Shown in pieces: positions 9,336 to 20,438 of a stretch of 64,000 bases of DNA. A program made the translations under genes and the position numbers. The notes under the pieces were generated by a model. The model searched no databases and was not told the DNA's origin. It saw only the letters and a list, made by a program, of their open reading frames with translations. Origin of the DNA: Oidiodendron maius Zn (Eukaryota; Ascomycota; Leotiomycetes; Myxotrichaceae); NCBI GenBank assembly GCA_000827325.1, contig KN832882.1, positions 1 to 64,000 on the forward strand. Direction: 5' to 3'. Position 1 is the stretch's first letter. Each line of letters begins with the position of its first letter.

Positions 9336-11147
9336 TCAAGTCTCGAGGACGTGTTCGCCCTCCTCGGTCGATATGAGGCCGAATGGATCGATCTGGCGGA
9401 TCTGGTGGCCCTTCCACATGAGCGCTACGACGAAGAGCCAGCTGAAGATCATAATAAAGGCCATCGTGCCATAAGCCCAACCAACGCCAACGGCATCGAC
9501 CCAGGGTGTGATGTAGAAGGCGACCGACAAGCCAAACGCGATGCGAAAGGTGTTGAGCACGATGGCCGTCTCCTCGACATTGTGGGTAAAGCACTCGGAC
9601 AGGTAGTTGACCGTAACGGGAGTGATACACATCGACGCGTAGATGACCAGAATAGAGGCGAAGGCTAGCAGGCCCCACGACGCGTGGTATTGCAGAGTGC
9701 ATCCGAACAGGCCGATACCGATACAGTTGCATACGAGTGCCGGTAGCCATAGGGCGTGCAGGCGGTATTCGGGCTTCCAGCTGCCATTATTGAAGCGTGC
9801 TGCCACCCACAGTGGCAAGCTGTCAGCGAATGTCTGGCCGTACGCAAAGGCAAGCGCCAGGCCAATCCAGTGCGAGAACTGGACTGTAGGGAGGTGTTAA
9901 CTACTAAACGGTGTGCTATAGAGAGAGGGATAGGTGGAGAGCACACATACAGAGCGCGTTCTGGATAGTCGTAAAGCCATACCCACCCTCGGCGACCGGC
10001 TTCTGCAGCCACACTGGGGTGAGCGAGTTCATGGCGACGGAGAAGCCAAAACTGAACAGAGTGAAGATGCCAAGAAGGAAGCTGACCGGTGTTGCAGTGA
10101 TCTTGAAGGGGACAAGAGCGATGCGGGCTAGCTCGCCGACTGATGAGCGGGGGAGACGCTTGCCTGGCAGGAAGAAGGTAGCGATGCGGTTGGCGATGAA
10201 GCCCTCGGGCAGAGAGGGGTTGGTTGCGCCAGTTGACCGGTCCCAGGTTGTGTCCTCGACTAGAAGCAAGACGAGCAGGGTGGCAACGCCGGTGAAGATG
10301 GCAATGAACCAGAAGGCCCACTGAATGTTGCCGGCGCCCTGCACGACAAAGGCGCACAGTGATGGGCCGGCCGACGTTCCGAAGTCGAAAAAGAAGTGGA
10401 AGATGGTGAAGGCCCGACCGCGCTGGTGCAAGAAGAACATATCGATTAGCAGGCGCGGGCCCAGCACACCAACAGCGGTCCCACAGAAGCCGGCAAAGCC
10501 TCGTGATACGATGAAGATGTGGAACTGGTCGGCGTGGGTCATGTACGACGCCCACAGGTCGGCACCCAAGAGGCCTAGCAGAGACCAGAAGAAGACGGCT
10601 GGGCGCCCAATGGCGAAGGACAACAAATACCAAAACAAGCCGCCGATGACCATGCCGGCGTTGGCTGCCGAGTTCTGGTACGCAATGGCCGTTGACGTGC
10701 TGCCATAGAGCTTTGAAAGGGGGCCAACCTCGAGCTGCGAGGCTAGGGCGCTCGTGAAGCCGCAGAAACTGGCGATGCAGAGGGCGGCGAGGACACGACC
10801 CTTCCGGAACATTGACCAGTTCTATATCACGTCAAGTGAGCGACAATCACTTAAGAGGGATAAATATGAGTACGATATACACTCCAGATAATAAAGGGGG
10901 TCGACTCTTGAAAAGAAGAAATAAACAAGATACAACTGTATAAGTAGGATACAATAATACTGAATAATAAAAAGCATATAACAAAAGTACTAAACAGCAT
11001 AAAACATACTAGGGGATCGCGAGGGTCATCGGAAGGATGAGGGATCAGCACGATATGGCTGTGTGGGAGTGCCGGGCCCTTCTCGGGATTGTGCTCAGAG
11101 GAAGTCGGAATTTCGACAACATCGTCGGTGGAGGCGACCTTGACCAT
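9336..11147 (-). CDS. MFS transporter 2 (DHA1-like)
   Basis: Three exons on the minus strand: 11147-11010, 10821-9951 and 9883-9336. Introns are 188 bp (GTATGT..TATAG) and 67 bp (GTATGT..CTACAG), giving 518 aa. The start is ATG at 11147. Exon 1 encodes the acidic N-terminus ending DDPRDPL, which splices in phase to NWSMFRKG, the conserved fungal DHA1 entry. Exon 2 carries most helices and the EDTTWDR motif typical of this subfamily. Exon 3 carries the last helices and a charged tail. It is a second carrier in the same cluster, with an exact copy of the regulatory motif at 11383. The two carriers may serve uptake and efflux, or two substrates; sequence does not decide. Confidence 0.88.
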
Positions 11148-12986
11148 GGCGGACAATAGCAGTGAGTATCTGGATCAAGAGGAAACCTAGCAAGAGGAAT
11201 CCTGGCAAAAGAAAGCCTAACAAAAGGACACCTAACAACTATCTGCGGGGAGAAGGAAGACGCTAGGGGGAACCAACATCTACTTTTCGCCTTGCAGAAC
11301 TCTGACAACATATATACAGAATAAACAGGTAGAAAGTCTGGGGAAGCTGGGGAAAGGAGAAGCGGGGCCGTTCGTCAGGCTGCGGGGAGTTAACGCGACT
11401 CCGCAAGGCCCGTGCTTGGGACTTGAGGCCCATACTCTGTCCCTAGCTAAGAGAAGCTGTTAGATGCGCTAATGGCTCAGAATCATTTCGCAAAACGATA
11501 AGGAAGTTAAAGAGAATCCAATATATACTAGAATTACTTCTGGGGACCATAAGCATACTTCTGGCTATCTATGAAACGCACTATGTGTTTCAGCTTACTT
11601 TCCGATCGCCGTACTCTGCATGAAGTATGATTAGGCCAATTTATACAGAAACATCTTCAGCTGCTCTTTCTGGAATATATGCAGGTGTACAGTACAGTAT
11701 TTGGAGATGAGCGTCAACTTTTGCATTTGGTTACTCTTGAAAAGCCGAGGTCAGTGTGTTTTGATACCCGTTAAGAGTAGACTACACTGGACAATGAGTA
11801 GACAAAAGATTACTACTCAATTTTTTCAAGTATTTTTTTTTTCAGCATTCCTTACAGGTAAAGCGGCTAAAGTTTTTAACACTAAATATCACTATGGAAT
11901 TCTGGCGGGCTTTGCCAACTTGATTTGTGACATTTCTCTTCACGCAAGCGAAGAAATATCGGTGATATAAAGAAGAAACGGTGTTATACCGCAGCATATA
12001 TAGCGGCTTTAGAAAGTCGCTCGCTGTAAGCTTAGCCTCACACTTTTGTAGTCGGAAGAGAAAGGGATCTAGAGTTGACCTCTCATTATAAACGGCTTCA
12101 GGAACCTGATCCCTGTGATGCAGAGTTTCAGGAAGAAGGAACAATGTAATCTTACACAGGTTCTAAGTTGCATATAACCATGTACGGTAGTCAGACATAT
12201 TACTCGGTTTATATCTTTGGAATAACACTAATATTGCACTCACAGGCACCATTGCCGGCTTAGTTTCTGTGAAGTAAATCCACCAACAACGGAAGTCAAA
12301 GCTAGCGAGATGCTGAGAACCTTGAGATGGGTGACAAGGACAGCCTAGATAATATACAAAATATTCTCATGTCAGTTGCTTGCTGCAGTAAATTTACACT
12401 ATCAAGAGACAGTAATACAATCTCATAAATGGCTTTAGGAGAAACTATTCTGGATGACTGACTTGCCATGCATTGTAAACTGAGCGCTCATTCATAACTT
12501 TGATCTTTTCAAACCAAGGCTGCATTTGAGATTTTAATGTGAAAGCTGTGCTGTTATCAGCCAGCCTCTATGGCTGGGCCTCTTAATCATCGTACCTATA
12601 AAAAGACCAAGTGTATTATAAATTCATGACACCATATAGAATTATGTGGGAATATTGAATAACTTATGAATAATTTATAGTCTCTTCTCCTTGACACAAG
12701 TCAGCCACCTTTTGTTTCTATAAGTTGTTCTTGTTCCTCCATATCAGAAGAACACTATTTCGAACACTGTGGACGCCATAGATTCAGACACCAAAATGGA
12801 TATAGAGCGTTACGGTGGTGGGTGTCTATATGGCTGAGTCAGCAGATGGTGGTCTCCGGCGAGTTCTCGACAGTGGGGCCGCTAAAATACCAACAACCCC
12901 CGCTAAAACACACCAGAGATCGCGAGTTTCCTAACCAAATCACCATCAATGTATACGCATTTTGTGGCGGAGAGAGACTTGTTAAA
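11148..12986. other. Long spacer between MFS 2 and regulator
   Basis: The first 250 bp are the MFS 2 promoter, with the exact motif at 11383-11394. From about 11450 to 12800 the sequence is AT-rich with no gene I can support. The last 150 bp are the presumed promoter of the regulator, where I find no copy of the cluster motif. Confidence 0.5.
11383..11394 (+). promoter_or_regulatory. Cluster motif CGGGGAGTTAA, exact copy
   Basis: CGGGGAGTTAAC, about 240 bp upstream of the start of MFS transporter 2 (which reads on the minus strand). Confidence 0.6.
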
Positions 12987-15323
12987 ATGAGCGAATTCTC
13001 ACCGGCCCACTCAGCCCAGCTAGATACCGGCAGTGAACAGATTTATCAGAATGTCACGGCTAACAGGCCCAAGAAGCGGAATCGAGCAGCAATTGCGTGC
13101 AGGTCCGTATACCCCGAGGTTATCCTCTGGCGACTGATGACGTCCGAACTTACATATTCTATCTAAGTTCTTGCCGGCGGAGGAAGATGAAGTGCTCTCA
13201 TATTATCCCAGAGCAAACAGCAGACGAGATGCTTCGGGGGATGCCAAAGTCCGCTCAAGCGTGAGGCATCTGAGACCCACTTTCCCTACTTCAATCTAGA
13301 AATGTCTTCTGACGCGCTCTCATCTAGGTATATTCGTTCTCTGGAGCGTCGCGTGCGCATATTTGAGGACAAAGAGCAAAGTGTGCTGAGCGTGCCAGAA
13401 CAGACTGATCTTAGTTCAACAAATCAGACTCCAAAACCTGTTCGAGATGCTAGGGCCTCTCTACTGAGCGTGTCCCGGCCGCCTTCATCCGGTCCGGATA
13501 GCTATCGACATGTACCCCAAACAGTCATTACGGAAAGCCCTGAGATATTTATGGGTGGCAAAGCCAGCGAGTCCTTCACACAGCTCATCCTCAACGCTAT
13601 GAATCACGGATCCGCCAAAATGGAGACGCATTCGTACTCGTCGCCTAAAGAAAGCCCTAGGGACAGACGAGATGGACCAGACCTCCTCGATCCTCCACCT
13701 GATGCCCGGGATCTCATCAAGGTTTATCTTGACTTCCACCACGTTGTCACTCCCATCTTCCACGTCCCGACGATTCTGGCCCAGTTCGAACAGGTGCTCA
13801 CGTGTGACCCAAGCCGTCGCCACGAGCATCTTTACACTATTGCATTACTTAATATGGTCTGTGCCATCGTAGTAATACACAACCGGTTAGGACAGGGCCA
13901 TCCCGAGACGGTGGGGCCCATTGCCCGCAGCTATTATGATACGGCGATGCTGCTGGTACGACCTACCATTTTCGAGGGGTGGACCATAGAAAAAGTCCAG
14001 ATCTTAATTCTAGGGAGCAGCTATCTTCAAGCTTCTAGCTATCCTGAGGAATGCTGGAACACCCTAGGCTTAGCTGTTCGCATGGCATACGGGTTAGAAT
14101 TACACCGACCCCCGGACCCGACACGCTTCGATTGTATTGCTCAGGAAGTTCGGAAGCGAGTGTGGGCTGCATGCTACGTTCTAGATCAGCTGCTGAGCAT
14201 GATTTATGGCCGGCCTGCGGCAACTTCAGCAAAATCTTTCTTCACCACGCTACCAGAGGACCTGGATGATGACTGTATCCAACCTTCCCGTCTGCTGTAC
14301 CCGTCAGTCAGGTCCGACTCGACAAGCATGTCTTTCTCTCTGGCTGTTTCTAAGCTTTATCGGATTCTCGAAACAGCAGCATCACTAAACGATAATCCCG
14401 CTTTGGAGAATATCCTTCGGCTGGATGAAGAGTTCGAGGCTTGGTTGGCAGATCTGCCACCTAGTCTAAGAACTCGGAACGGCGTCATCGTGGAGAACGA
14501 GATATCATTGATACTGGCACTGCGGGCAAATATGGTTCGGATTCTGATTCATCGCCAGTCACTGGCCTCAGCTCTCAATTCCGTATCTAGTGGACATACA
14601 CCTACTCTAGCTTCGAGCAGAGAAGAGCCGAATAGAAAGGGCGGACGGCTTCGACTCAGCATGATGCAGCAGAGCCGTCAGATCTGCGTCGCTACCGCTG
14701 AAGAGGTAATCCAACTGGTCGGACAACGACATGAACAAACTAAAGATGCGATGGGTCCTAGCTGGTTCAATTTATACTATTGTACGTCTCATTTACCATG
14801 CCTTCCTCACATACCCTGATTCATAAATCCTACCTCCTTCCGCACACTCAATAGAGAGACACAAAAGCTCATGTCATCAACAGTGTTCAATGCTATCCTC
14901 ATCATCTTCTCCCACATCGTTGATCCGCAATATGTCGAGGACAGGAATGCCTTGCTACACCTAGACCAGGCGGTGAACATGATCCGGCAAATGTCAGCAA
15001 ATCACTTATGTGCCCAGCGGGCCTTCAGTTTTTTGCAGCAGCTCCTGGTACTCCTAGACAAAACAAAGCCCCAAGACCGCCAGCGTCATGCTAGGTACCA
15101 TAGCGCATCAGTAGATATTGACGTGGTGGGAGGCACCAGACCAGAATACCCCGCGGTGTTCATCGGAGATGGCGCTGAACCTATCCCAGACTACACTGTG
15201 CAGGCCGATGCCTTGGATCTGTGGTCTTTTTGGGACTCTACACAAGATCTTACGACCGAACTCGAGTCGCAGCTGAACCTGCACTCAACACTTGGATCAG
15301 CTACATGGTCTTGGGGTGGCTAG
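12987..15323 (+). CDS. Zn2Cys6 transcription factor with apparent frameshift in the zinc cluster
   Basis: Exon 1 is 12987-13102; intron 13103-13167; exon 2 runs to 14781; intron 14782-14883 (GTACGT..CAACAG); exon 3 is 14884-15323. The first junction creates ACSSCRRRKMKC, a perfect CxxCx6C half of a Zn2Cys6 domain (TGC codons at 13098, 13172... up to 13193). The second half, with CFGGC (13230-13244) and a linker leading to the coiled-coil-like SSRYIRSLERRVR (from 13311), is in the +1 frame. No GT..AG intron fits between 13196 and 13229. Downstream the Fungal_trans middle homology region is intact (for example YGLELHRPPDP and RKRVWAACYVLDQ). It is the likely pathway regulator of the catabolic cluster. 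The break may be a real lesion or a sequencing error. Confidence 0.8.
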
Positions 15324-15700
15324 TGGCCCACACTCGATATGATTTCGATCGATAATGAATAGTCACTATTCATCCTGACGCAATTGTTACAACCATTGTA
15401 TGCGAATCTGGCTTCGATTTAAACTACGGCACATTGGTGGATTGCCCCACGACGTAATCATTTACCATTCTCGCCCAGACTTTGTAAGCCCAATCTATCA
15501 GAGCGAGCAAAAAAATCTCATTCATCCCTCTGCACAAAAGCAAGTCCTAAATTATCATTTTAATGCGTACGGAATTTGAGGTTGAAATTTCGTCAATCCA
15601 TTTAGAGTAATCCTGGCGGAGCTCCGTTATTGACACAGGCTAGCCTAGCATTTCAATTTCTAATGCTAGCTAGCTAGTTACACAAATTACTACGACCGTG
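15324..15700. other. Convergent 3' intergenic region
   Basis: Between the stop codons of the regulator and the amidohydrolase. AT-rich, with no gene or clear repeat seen. Confidence 0.6.
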
Positions 15701-17047
15701 TTATGAGGGAATGATCTTGATTTCTCGCTTGTTCCAAGATTTATTGTAGAGTCCATAGCAGACTTCGCCCTGAGCCAGTCCACCAACTCCGCATTCGTGC
15801 GGTGTCATCGGCTTCAGGTTGTGTGGCTCCTGTGTCAGCTTTGGCAGAACTTTGAGGACATTGTTTCGACCCATGTTCACATAATCGTGCTGGTTAACGC
15901 TCATGGCGACGTGCTCATCCCACCAAGCTGGATCCAGTCACATGTCAATGTCTTGATGAGAGTAATGAAGGAAGAGAGATGTAGGAGAACAGATCTCCAA
16001 TAAATAAGAAAATGGACTTACCACAGGCGTTGGGGATGCTCTCGAACGGATAGTCAATGGAGAACATGATGGACTGGACGCCGACCTCGCCCATTGCACA
16101 GTGCAGAGCTGGCGTCGAGAAATGACCCGATGTTGTAATAAACAGTTGATCACCGAAATAGTCGCGTACCAGCTTATCTTTGCGCATAGGCATATTTGGG
16201 AACCGGCTGCGGTCGAGCTTGTGGTCGATACGGTAGATGTCGTACGGACTGTAGCATGGATTCTGTAAGCAAATAGGTTCAAGTTTGAACTCGCTGATTT
16301 ATAGATATGATAGTTGAGGTAGCAACTGAAAGGACGAAAAACGTGAGGAGAGAATGGGACTCACATATGCTCTCCCATATGCCCAAAGAGAACTTTAAGC
16401 TTTGGGAATCGGTCCAGCACACCGTTAGTGACGATGCCTAGGATATGCATATTGAGTCGATCCGCATATCCAAGGGCTGAGAAGTCAAGCCAGGGCCGGC
16501 CGTCCCACATCAGCTTGTGGATGAGTTTGTTTGATGGTCGTGGATGCATATACACGGCAGCATCGAGTTCTTCAGCGGCACGCCAGAAGACGTCGTATTC
16601 TGGCTGGTCGTAATACAGCATTCCCTGGCCATCCTCGCCGCAGCTCTGATAGTCGTTCAGCAAGGCACCTACGAACCCCCTCTTCTGAGCCATGCAGCGG
16701 CGGAGCTCTTCGGCAGCCTGTGCCGGATCATGCATGCTTAAAGCACAGAAAGCTGCGAAGCGGTGCGGCGCCTTCAATACCTCCGACTCCATTCGGTCGT
16801 TGGCTAGCCGTGCTTGTGCCTCACAGGCAGCTTTATCTGCGATACCCTGACAACCCGGTGCGTTGAATGACAGCACCATAAATTCCACATTGTTCCCGTC
16901 CATCTGCTCGAGGCGCGAGTCGTGGATGTCGAGCAGCTCGTTCGTCAAGCGGGAACCGGTGCCTGAAGCCACGAACTTTGAGGGGTCATTGTTTGCGAGC
17001 TCCTCGGGGATAGTCCAGCATTCTTCGAGGGCGATTTTACCCAGCAT
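15701..17047 (-). CDS. 2,3-dihydroxybenzoate decarboxylase-like amidohydrolase
   Basis: Three exons on the minus strand: 17047-16365, 16248-16022 and 15927-15701, with introns of 116 bp (GTGAGT..CTACAG) and 94 bp (GTAAGT..CCAG), giving 378 aa. It belongs to the ACMSD/2,3-DHBD amidohydrolase family of non-oxidative decarboxylases of hydroxybenzoates. Metal-site residues are visible: Glu8 in IALEE, His168 in VYMHPR, His in LFGHMGE, and Asp in FSIDYPFES. The MPMRKDKLVRDYF and TTSGHFSTPAL blocks are characteristic. The C-terminus after GRNNVLKVLPKL runs about 40 residues beyond what I expect for this family, so the last exon may be mis-ended. The substrate is probably a dihydroxybenzoate, giving a catechol or resorcinol (inference). 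An exact cluster motif lies about 160 bp upstream. Confidence 0.88.
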
Positions 17048-17208
17048 AATTACAGTCGGTTGGATGGCTCGGGGATTTTCGTCGACGTTTTCAGGAGTCT
17101 GATTCTACTCGTTTTGCGCAAGTAAGAAAGATACCGTAGCTATATAAAATACTTGAAAATATATCTGTGCCGGTTATCCACTGGTCAACTCCACCAAAAT
17201 GATCAGTT

Positions 17209-17220
17209 CGGGGAGTTAAG
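17209..17220 (+). promoter_or_regulatory. Cluster motif CGGGGAGTTAA, exact copy
   Basis: CGGGGAGTTAAG about 160 bp upstream of the minus-strand decarboxylase start. A related CGGGGACTCGGG lies at about 17283. Confidence 0.6.
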
Positions 17221-17950
17221 CATTTGCCGCGACCACATTTCTACTGACGCTTACACCTCCTTTGGCGGCGGAAAGCGCTGCTCGGGGACTCGGGTGCTCG
17301 GAATTAAGTATGTTTCTTCCTTGCTCTCTGTACGAAACCAATTAAAGGCTCTCAAGTATTCTTACTGTGGGTACAAAAGTATTCCAGCACGTGGCCGTTT
17401 TCACTATTTGCCGCAAAAACTCGACCACTTCACCCTCTCTAGCTTTAATTCATACTCTGAGTTAAGCTGTCTGTCTAGATCACGAGACATTTAGCGCATG
17501 GTATCAGGCCCAACTGAGCAGACGACTTTATCTCCTCGATCTAGAAAGACGAGGAATTTAACAACGACTGCGCCGAGCCAAGAGACGACAGCTTTTATGG
17601 CCCGCTGCTCGTCATACACCATTTACGCTTGAGAGATATACAGCAATATCTAGATCTTCATCGTCGGTGCATTGGGAACCATGGCCCACCTACCGATTTC
17701 TTGACTAATATCATATCATTGGTCACTATACACTGTAGTGGACAATAAGACGAATATAAACCTTCCATATTCTCTGCATTCTGAACTGTCAATATCACTG
17801 GTTATAGGTTGGCGTCAGATATTCTAAGGCTCTATATACTACGCAATTTCTTTCATATTGCTTACAAGCCTTTGGAATACTATTTGTCACCTCCTGCTGA
17901 ATTATCTAGTACAACATTTAAGGTCCGCCATGATGCACTTAATGAGAAGT

Positions 17951-18136
17951 TTAGTTCCTTCTGTAAATATTCCCACCCGCCTGCGGGTTCCGGATTTTTG
18001 CAATCGGCCCATTTCGCAATGTTGGGTTTGGTGGGGTCGCCATCAGGTCTCTAAGAGATGACATGCAACCCCCAGCAAGAACCACAGGCACCAGAAAGCC
18101 CATCAGAGCTAGAGAAAATTGCTTGAAAGCTACCAT
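17951..18136 (-). CDS. Possible small secreted protein
   Basis: ATG at 18136 opens a 61-residue frame whose first 22 residues look like a signal peptide (basic start, FSLALMGFLVPVVLAGG core, small residues before the cut). The mature part is short, proline- and arginine-rich, with a single cysteine. There is no homology I recognise, no confirmed introns and no flanking support. It could be a truncated exon or a chance frame. Confidence 0.3.
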   Translation of the reverse strand: MVAFKQFSLALMGFLVPVVLAGGCMSSLRDLMATPPNPTLRNGPIAKIRNPQAGGNIYRRN

Positions 18137-18960
18137 ACTGGAGTTAAACCATAAGAGTAGGATGATATGAAATATACTGAAGTTTGAAGTTTAAAAGCCT
18201 GTATAGAAAAGAGTCCGGAAAATGTGTTGCTTCTCTAGAGCATGCAATCACTCCGGATGACGATTGTTCAGGCTTTAAGGAGGTAATTATATGGAATTTA
18301 ATGCTGCCGTGGCGCTACTATTAGTCAAAACGATCGCAGTCTATATATTCCTATGTCCTATACACTACCTAGTTGTCGTAAACACGCTTCCTTATGCCGT
18401 CACTATACTAACTACCGCTCTAGATCCCCGCTTTAATAAATATTTTCGCAGCTGCTACCGGGCTAGGATAGTTTATTCATTATCTCGTTCTCATTGAAAT
18501 ATTATTTATGAATAGATTGTTTACAAAAGTTGCATCGAATTTGGCGGCAAAGATATATAACTTAGAATCTACCGCAGATGGCTGTAGCCGGGAGGATATG
18601 CATAGCCTCTTTCCAATATATATAATCTTCAGCGATCATTTTGTGCAATTAGACACTGGAAGAATTTTGCCTATGGTAGTGCTCAATCCTTGTGTAAGCG
18701 AACCTATTAATAGCTGTTGGTTGGATAGATGTTGGTTGGAGATCTTTTCGGTTGTATAACGATTTGTATTTAATAATCAGAAGTGAAGTGCGTTGAGGAA
18801 CGACTCTGTGTTTCTGCGACTTGGCCAGCCCGATACCAAGCACACAGCCATCTACATAAGGCGGATATGATCTAACTACGGCGACATTCCATTTCTCAGT
18901 TAGTGTTTTAACAGCTCAAGCATGGAATAGCATATAGGGACAAGTGACGAAGAGCTGTCC

Positions 18961-19679
18961 ATGCTTGACGTTTGCTCCTCTGGCGACATCGCGGCTCTGC
19001 GACGGCTCTTTATCAAGCATGGAATTCAGCCCGGTAGCAAACCCACTTACGGTCGCACAAAACATATGGAGAAGAATATCTCTCCTGTGGAATCAACGGT
19101 TGTCTCCGATCCGGGCATGCCATCTACTATGGAGCTTCTGGGACGAGCAGTGGCCACAAAACAACTCGCCGTTGTCAAATTCATTCTCCAGACATATTCC
19201 TCATTCTCGCACAGTCAGTGCCATGGAATCGTCTATGCCGTGCTTGATAACCCCGACCCGGTGGTCCTCCAGGCTCTTTGCGCCATGAGCGCAGCTTTGC
19301 TAGCTTCTCCATAGACTACCACATGCGCAGCATTCTAAGTGATGCGTGTGAGCGACCGCCCGTCCAGATAGTACCCATTTTGCACGTCCTCCTTGACAAC
19401 GGGGCTGATGTCGATGACGGCTGGCCACGCCATGGTGCCCTTTACTCGGCTATCCATTATAAACGGCCCTTAGAAATTATCCGGAAGATTGTGTCCAAAG
19501 GTGCCAATATAAATAGTGGAAATCTCATTCAGGCAATACAACATGACCGTCTAGATGTTACTAAGTGGCTCTTCTCAAGTGGAAAGGACGACCCTGATGT
19601 TGACGTGCAATTGTGTGTTGAAAAAGCGAAGGAGAGTGGGGATGAGGAAATTATTGCTATTGCGCAAGCTTGGGCTTAG
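18961..19679 (+). pseudogene. Ankyrin-repeat protein broken by a frameshift
   Basis: From ATG 18961 the frame gives ankyrin-like segments (SGDIAALRRLFIKHGIQPG, LLGRAVATKQLAVVKFIL) and then hits a stop at 19312. In the next frame, from about 19279 to 19679, the protein continues in register with the same family (SFASFSIDYHMRSIL, ILHVLLDNGADVDDG, ALYSAIHYKRPLEIIRKIV). The two frames overlap at LQALC / RHERS around 19277-19290 with no intron signals, so a one-base loss there explains the break. The intact product would be about 238 aa. Sequencing error cannot be excluded. Confidence 0.6.
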
Positions 19680-20438
19680 AAGAGAGCGCAAGGCGAGACC
19701 AAGTGTGGGAATAAAAGACCGACAAAGCAGTGGTGGCAATTTTGGTAGTTGAACTCTAATCCTTCAATTTTCGTTCCACATTTAGCTAGTAAGCATATGG
19801 CCACCTCTATTCAGGTGCTAATCACCCTCACCTGAGCTCTCCAAGCAACCTGAGCAGTCTCTGATATGGTACTAGCCTCTCGGCTTCTACACCCCTTCGA
19901 CACTCAGCAGCTAATGAGAAGGAATATAAGTCTTCGACTCTGCCAAAACTTTCAGCCTACAAGTGTCTCATTTCCCATTTCACTTGAATTTTCACCGCCT
20001 AGCCTTCTCCCATTATCAGGCGCGTCTTATCTACCGAATACAGTTACTATTAGCGAATGACGGGCTGCAGGTGATTCAGCCCCAAGCCACCGCACACGGC
20101 ATGTTCTTCTCGCGCCCAATTTCCTCGCAACTTTTGCGATTTGGAAAATTCGTTGAGCCTATCAGAAACGGAGACTCTATTTTTAGGAGCCAGAATGGAT
20201 GGGATATATGATGAAAAGGCAGTTTCCGAGAGGGCTTTATTGATTGTGTCACCAGCACTACCCTCACTTATCTCTCCCTTTAGTACTTTAAGTCTCTTAT
20301 GATCTGAGCTTAATCTAAAGCCGCATTAATAAGGCCAGTATAAATATCTAGCTGTCCAAATATCTGGGATCCTAAGGGATCATAGCCTGTGGAGAAGATC
20401 GGCCCATCAAGCACCTGCCTCGAACAACACGTGGGGAA
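19680..20438. other. Intergenic
   Basis: 3' region of the ankyrin gene and promoter of the membrane protein at 20439. Several short frames exist on both strands, but none has a plausible start, length or domain. Confidence 0.5.

Larger units (their letters stand above)
17048..18960. other. Gene-poor spacer with one possible small secreted protein
   Basis: The promoter of the decarboxylase occupies the first 250 bp. The rest is AT-rich with one small candidate gene (17951-18136, minus). Short hydrophobic frames around 18291-18497 lack any other support. Confidence 0.45.

Noticed and set aside
9665-10633. 322-codon frame overlapping MFS transporter 2 on the same strand
   Set aside because: Crosses both exons and the intron in another phase; composition is that of a frame shadow.
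14786-14854. Alternative second intron of the regulator (GTCTCA..AATAG)
   Set aside because: In phase, but with a weaker donor; 14782-14883 (GTACGT..CAACAG) joins SWFNLYY to LFNAILI, a better match to the family.
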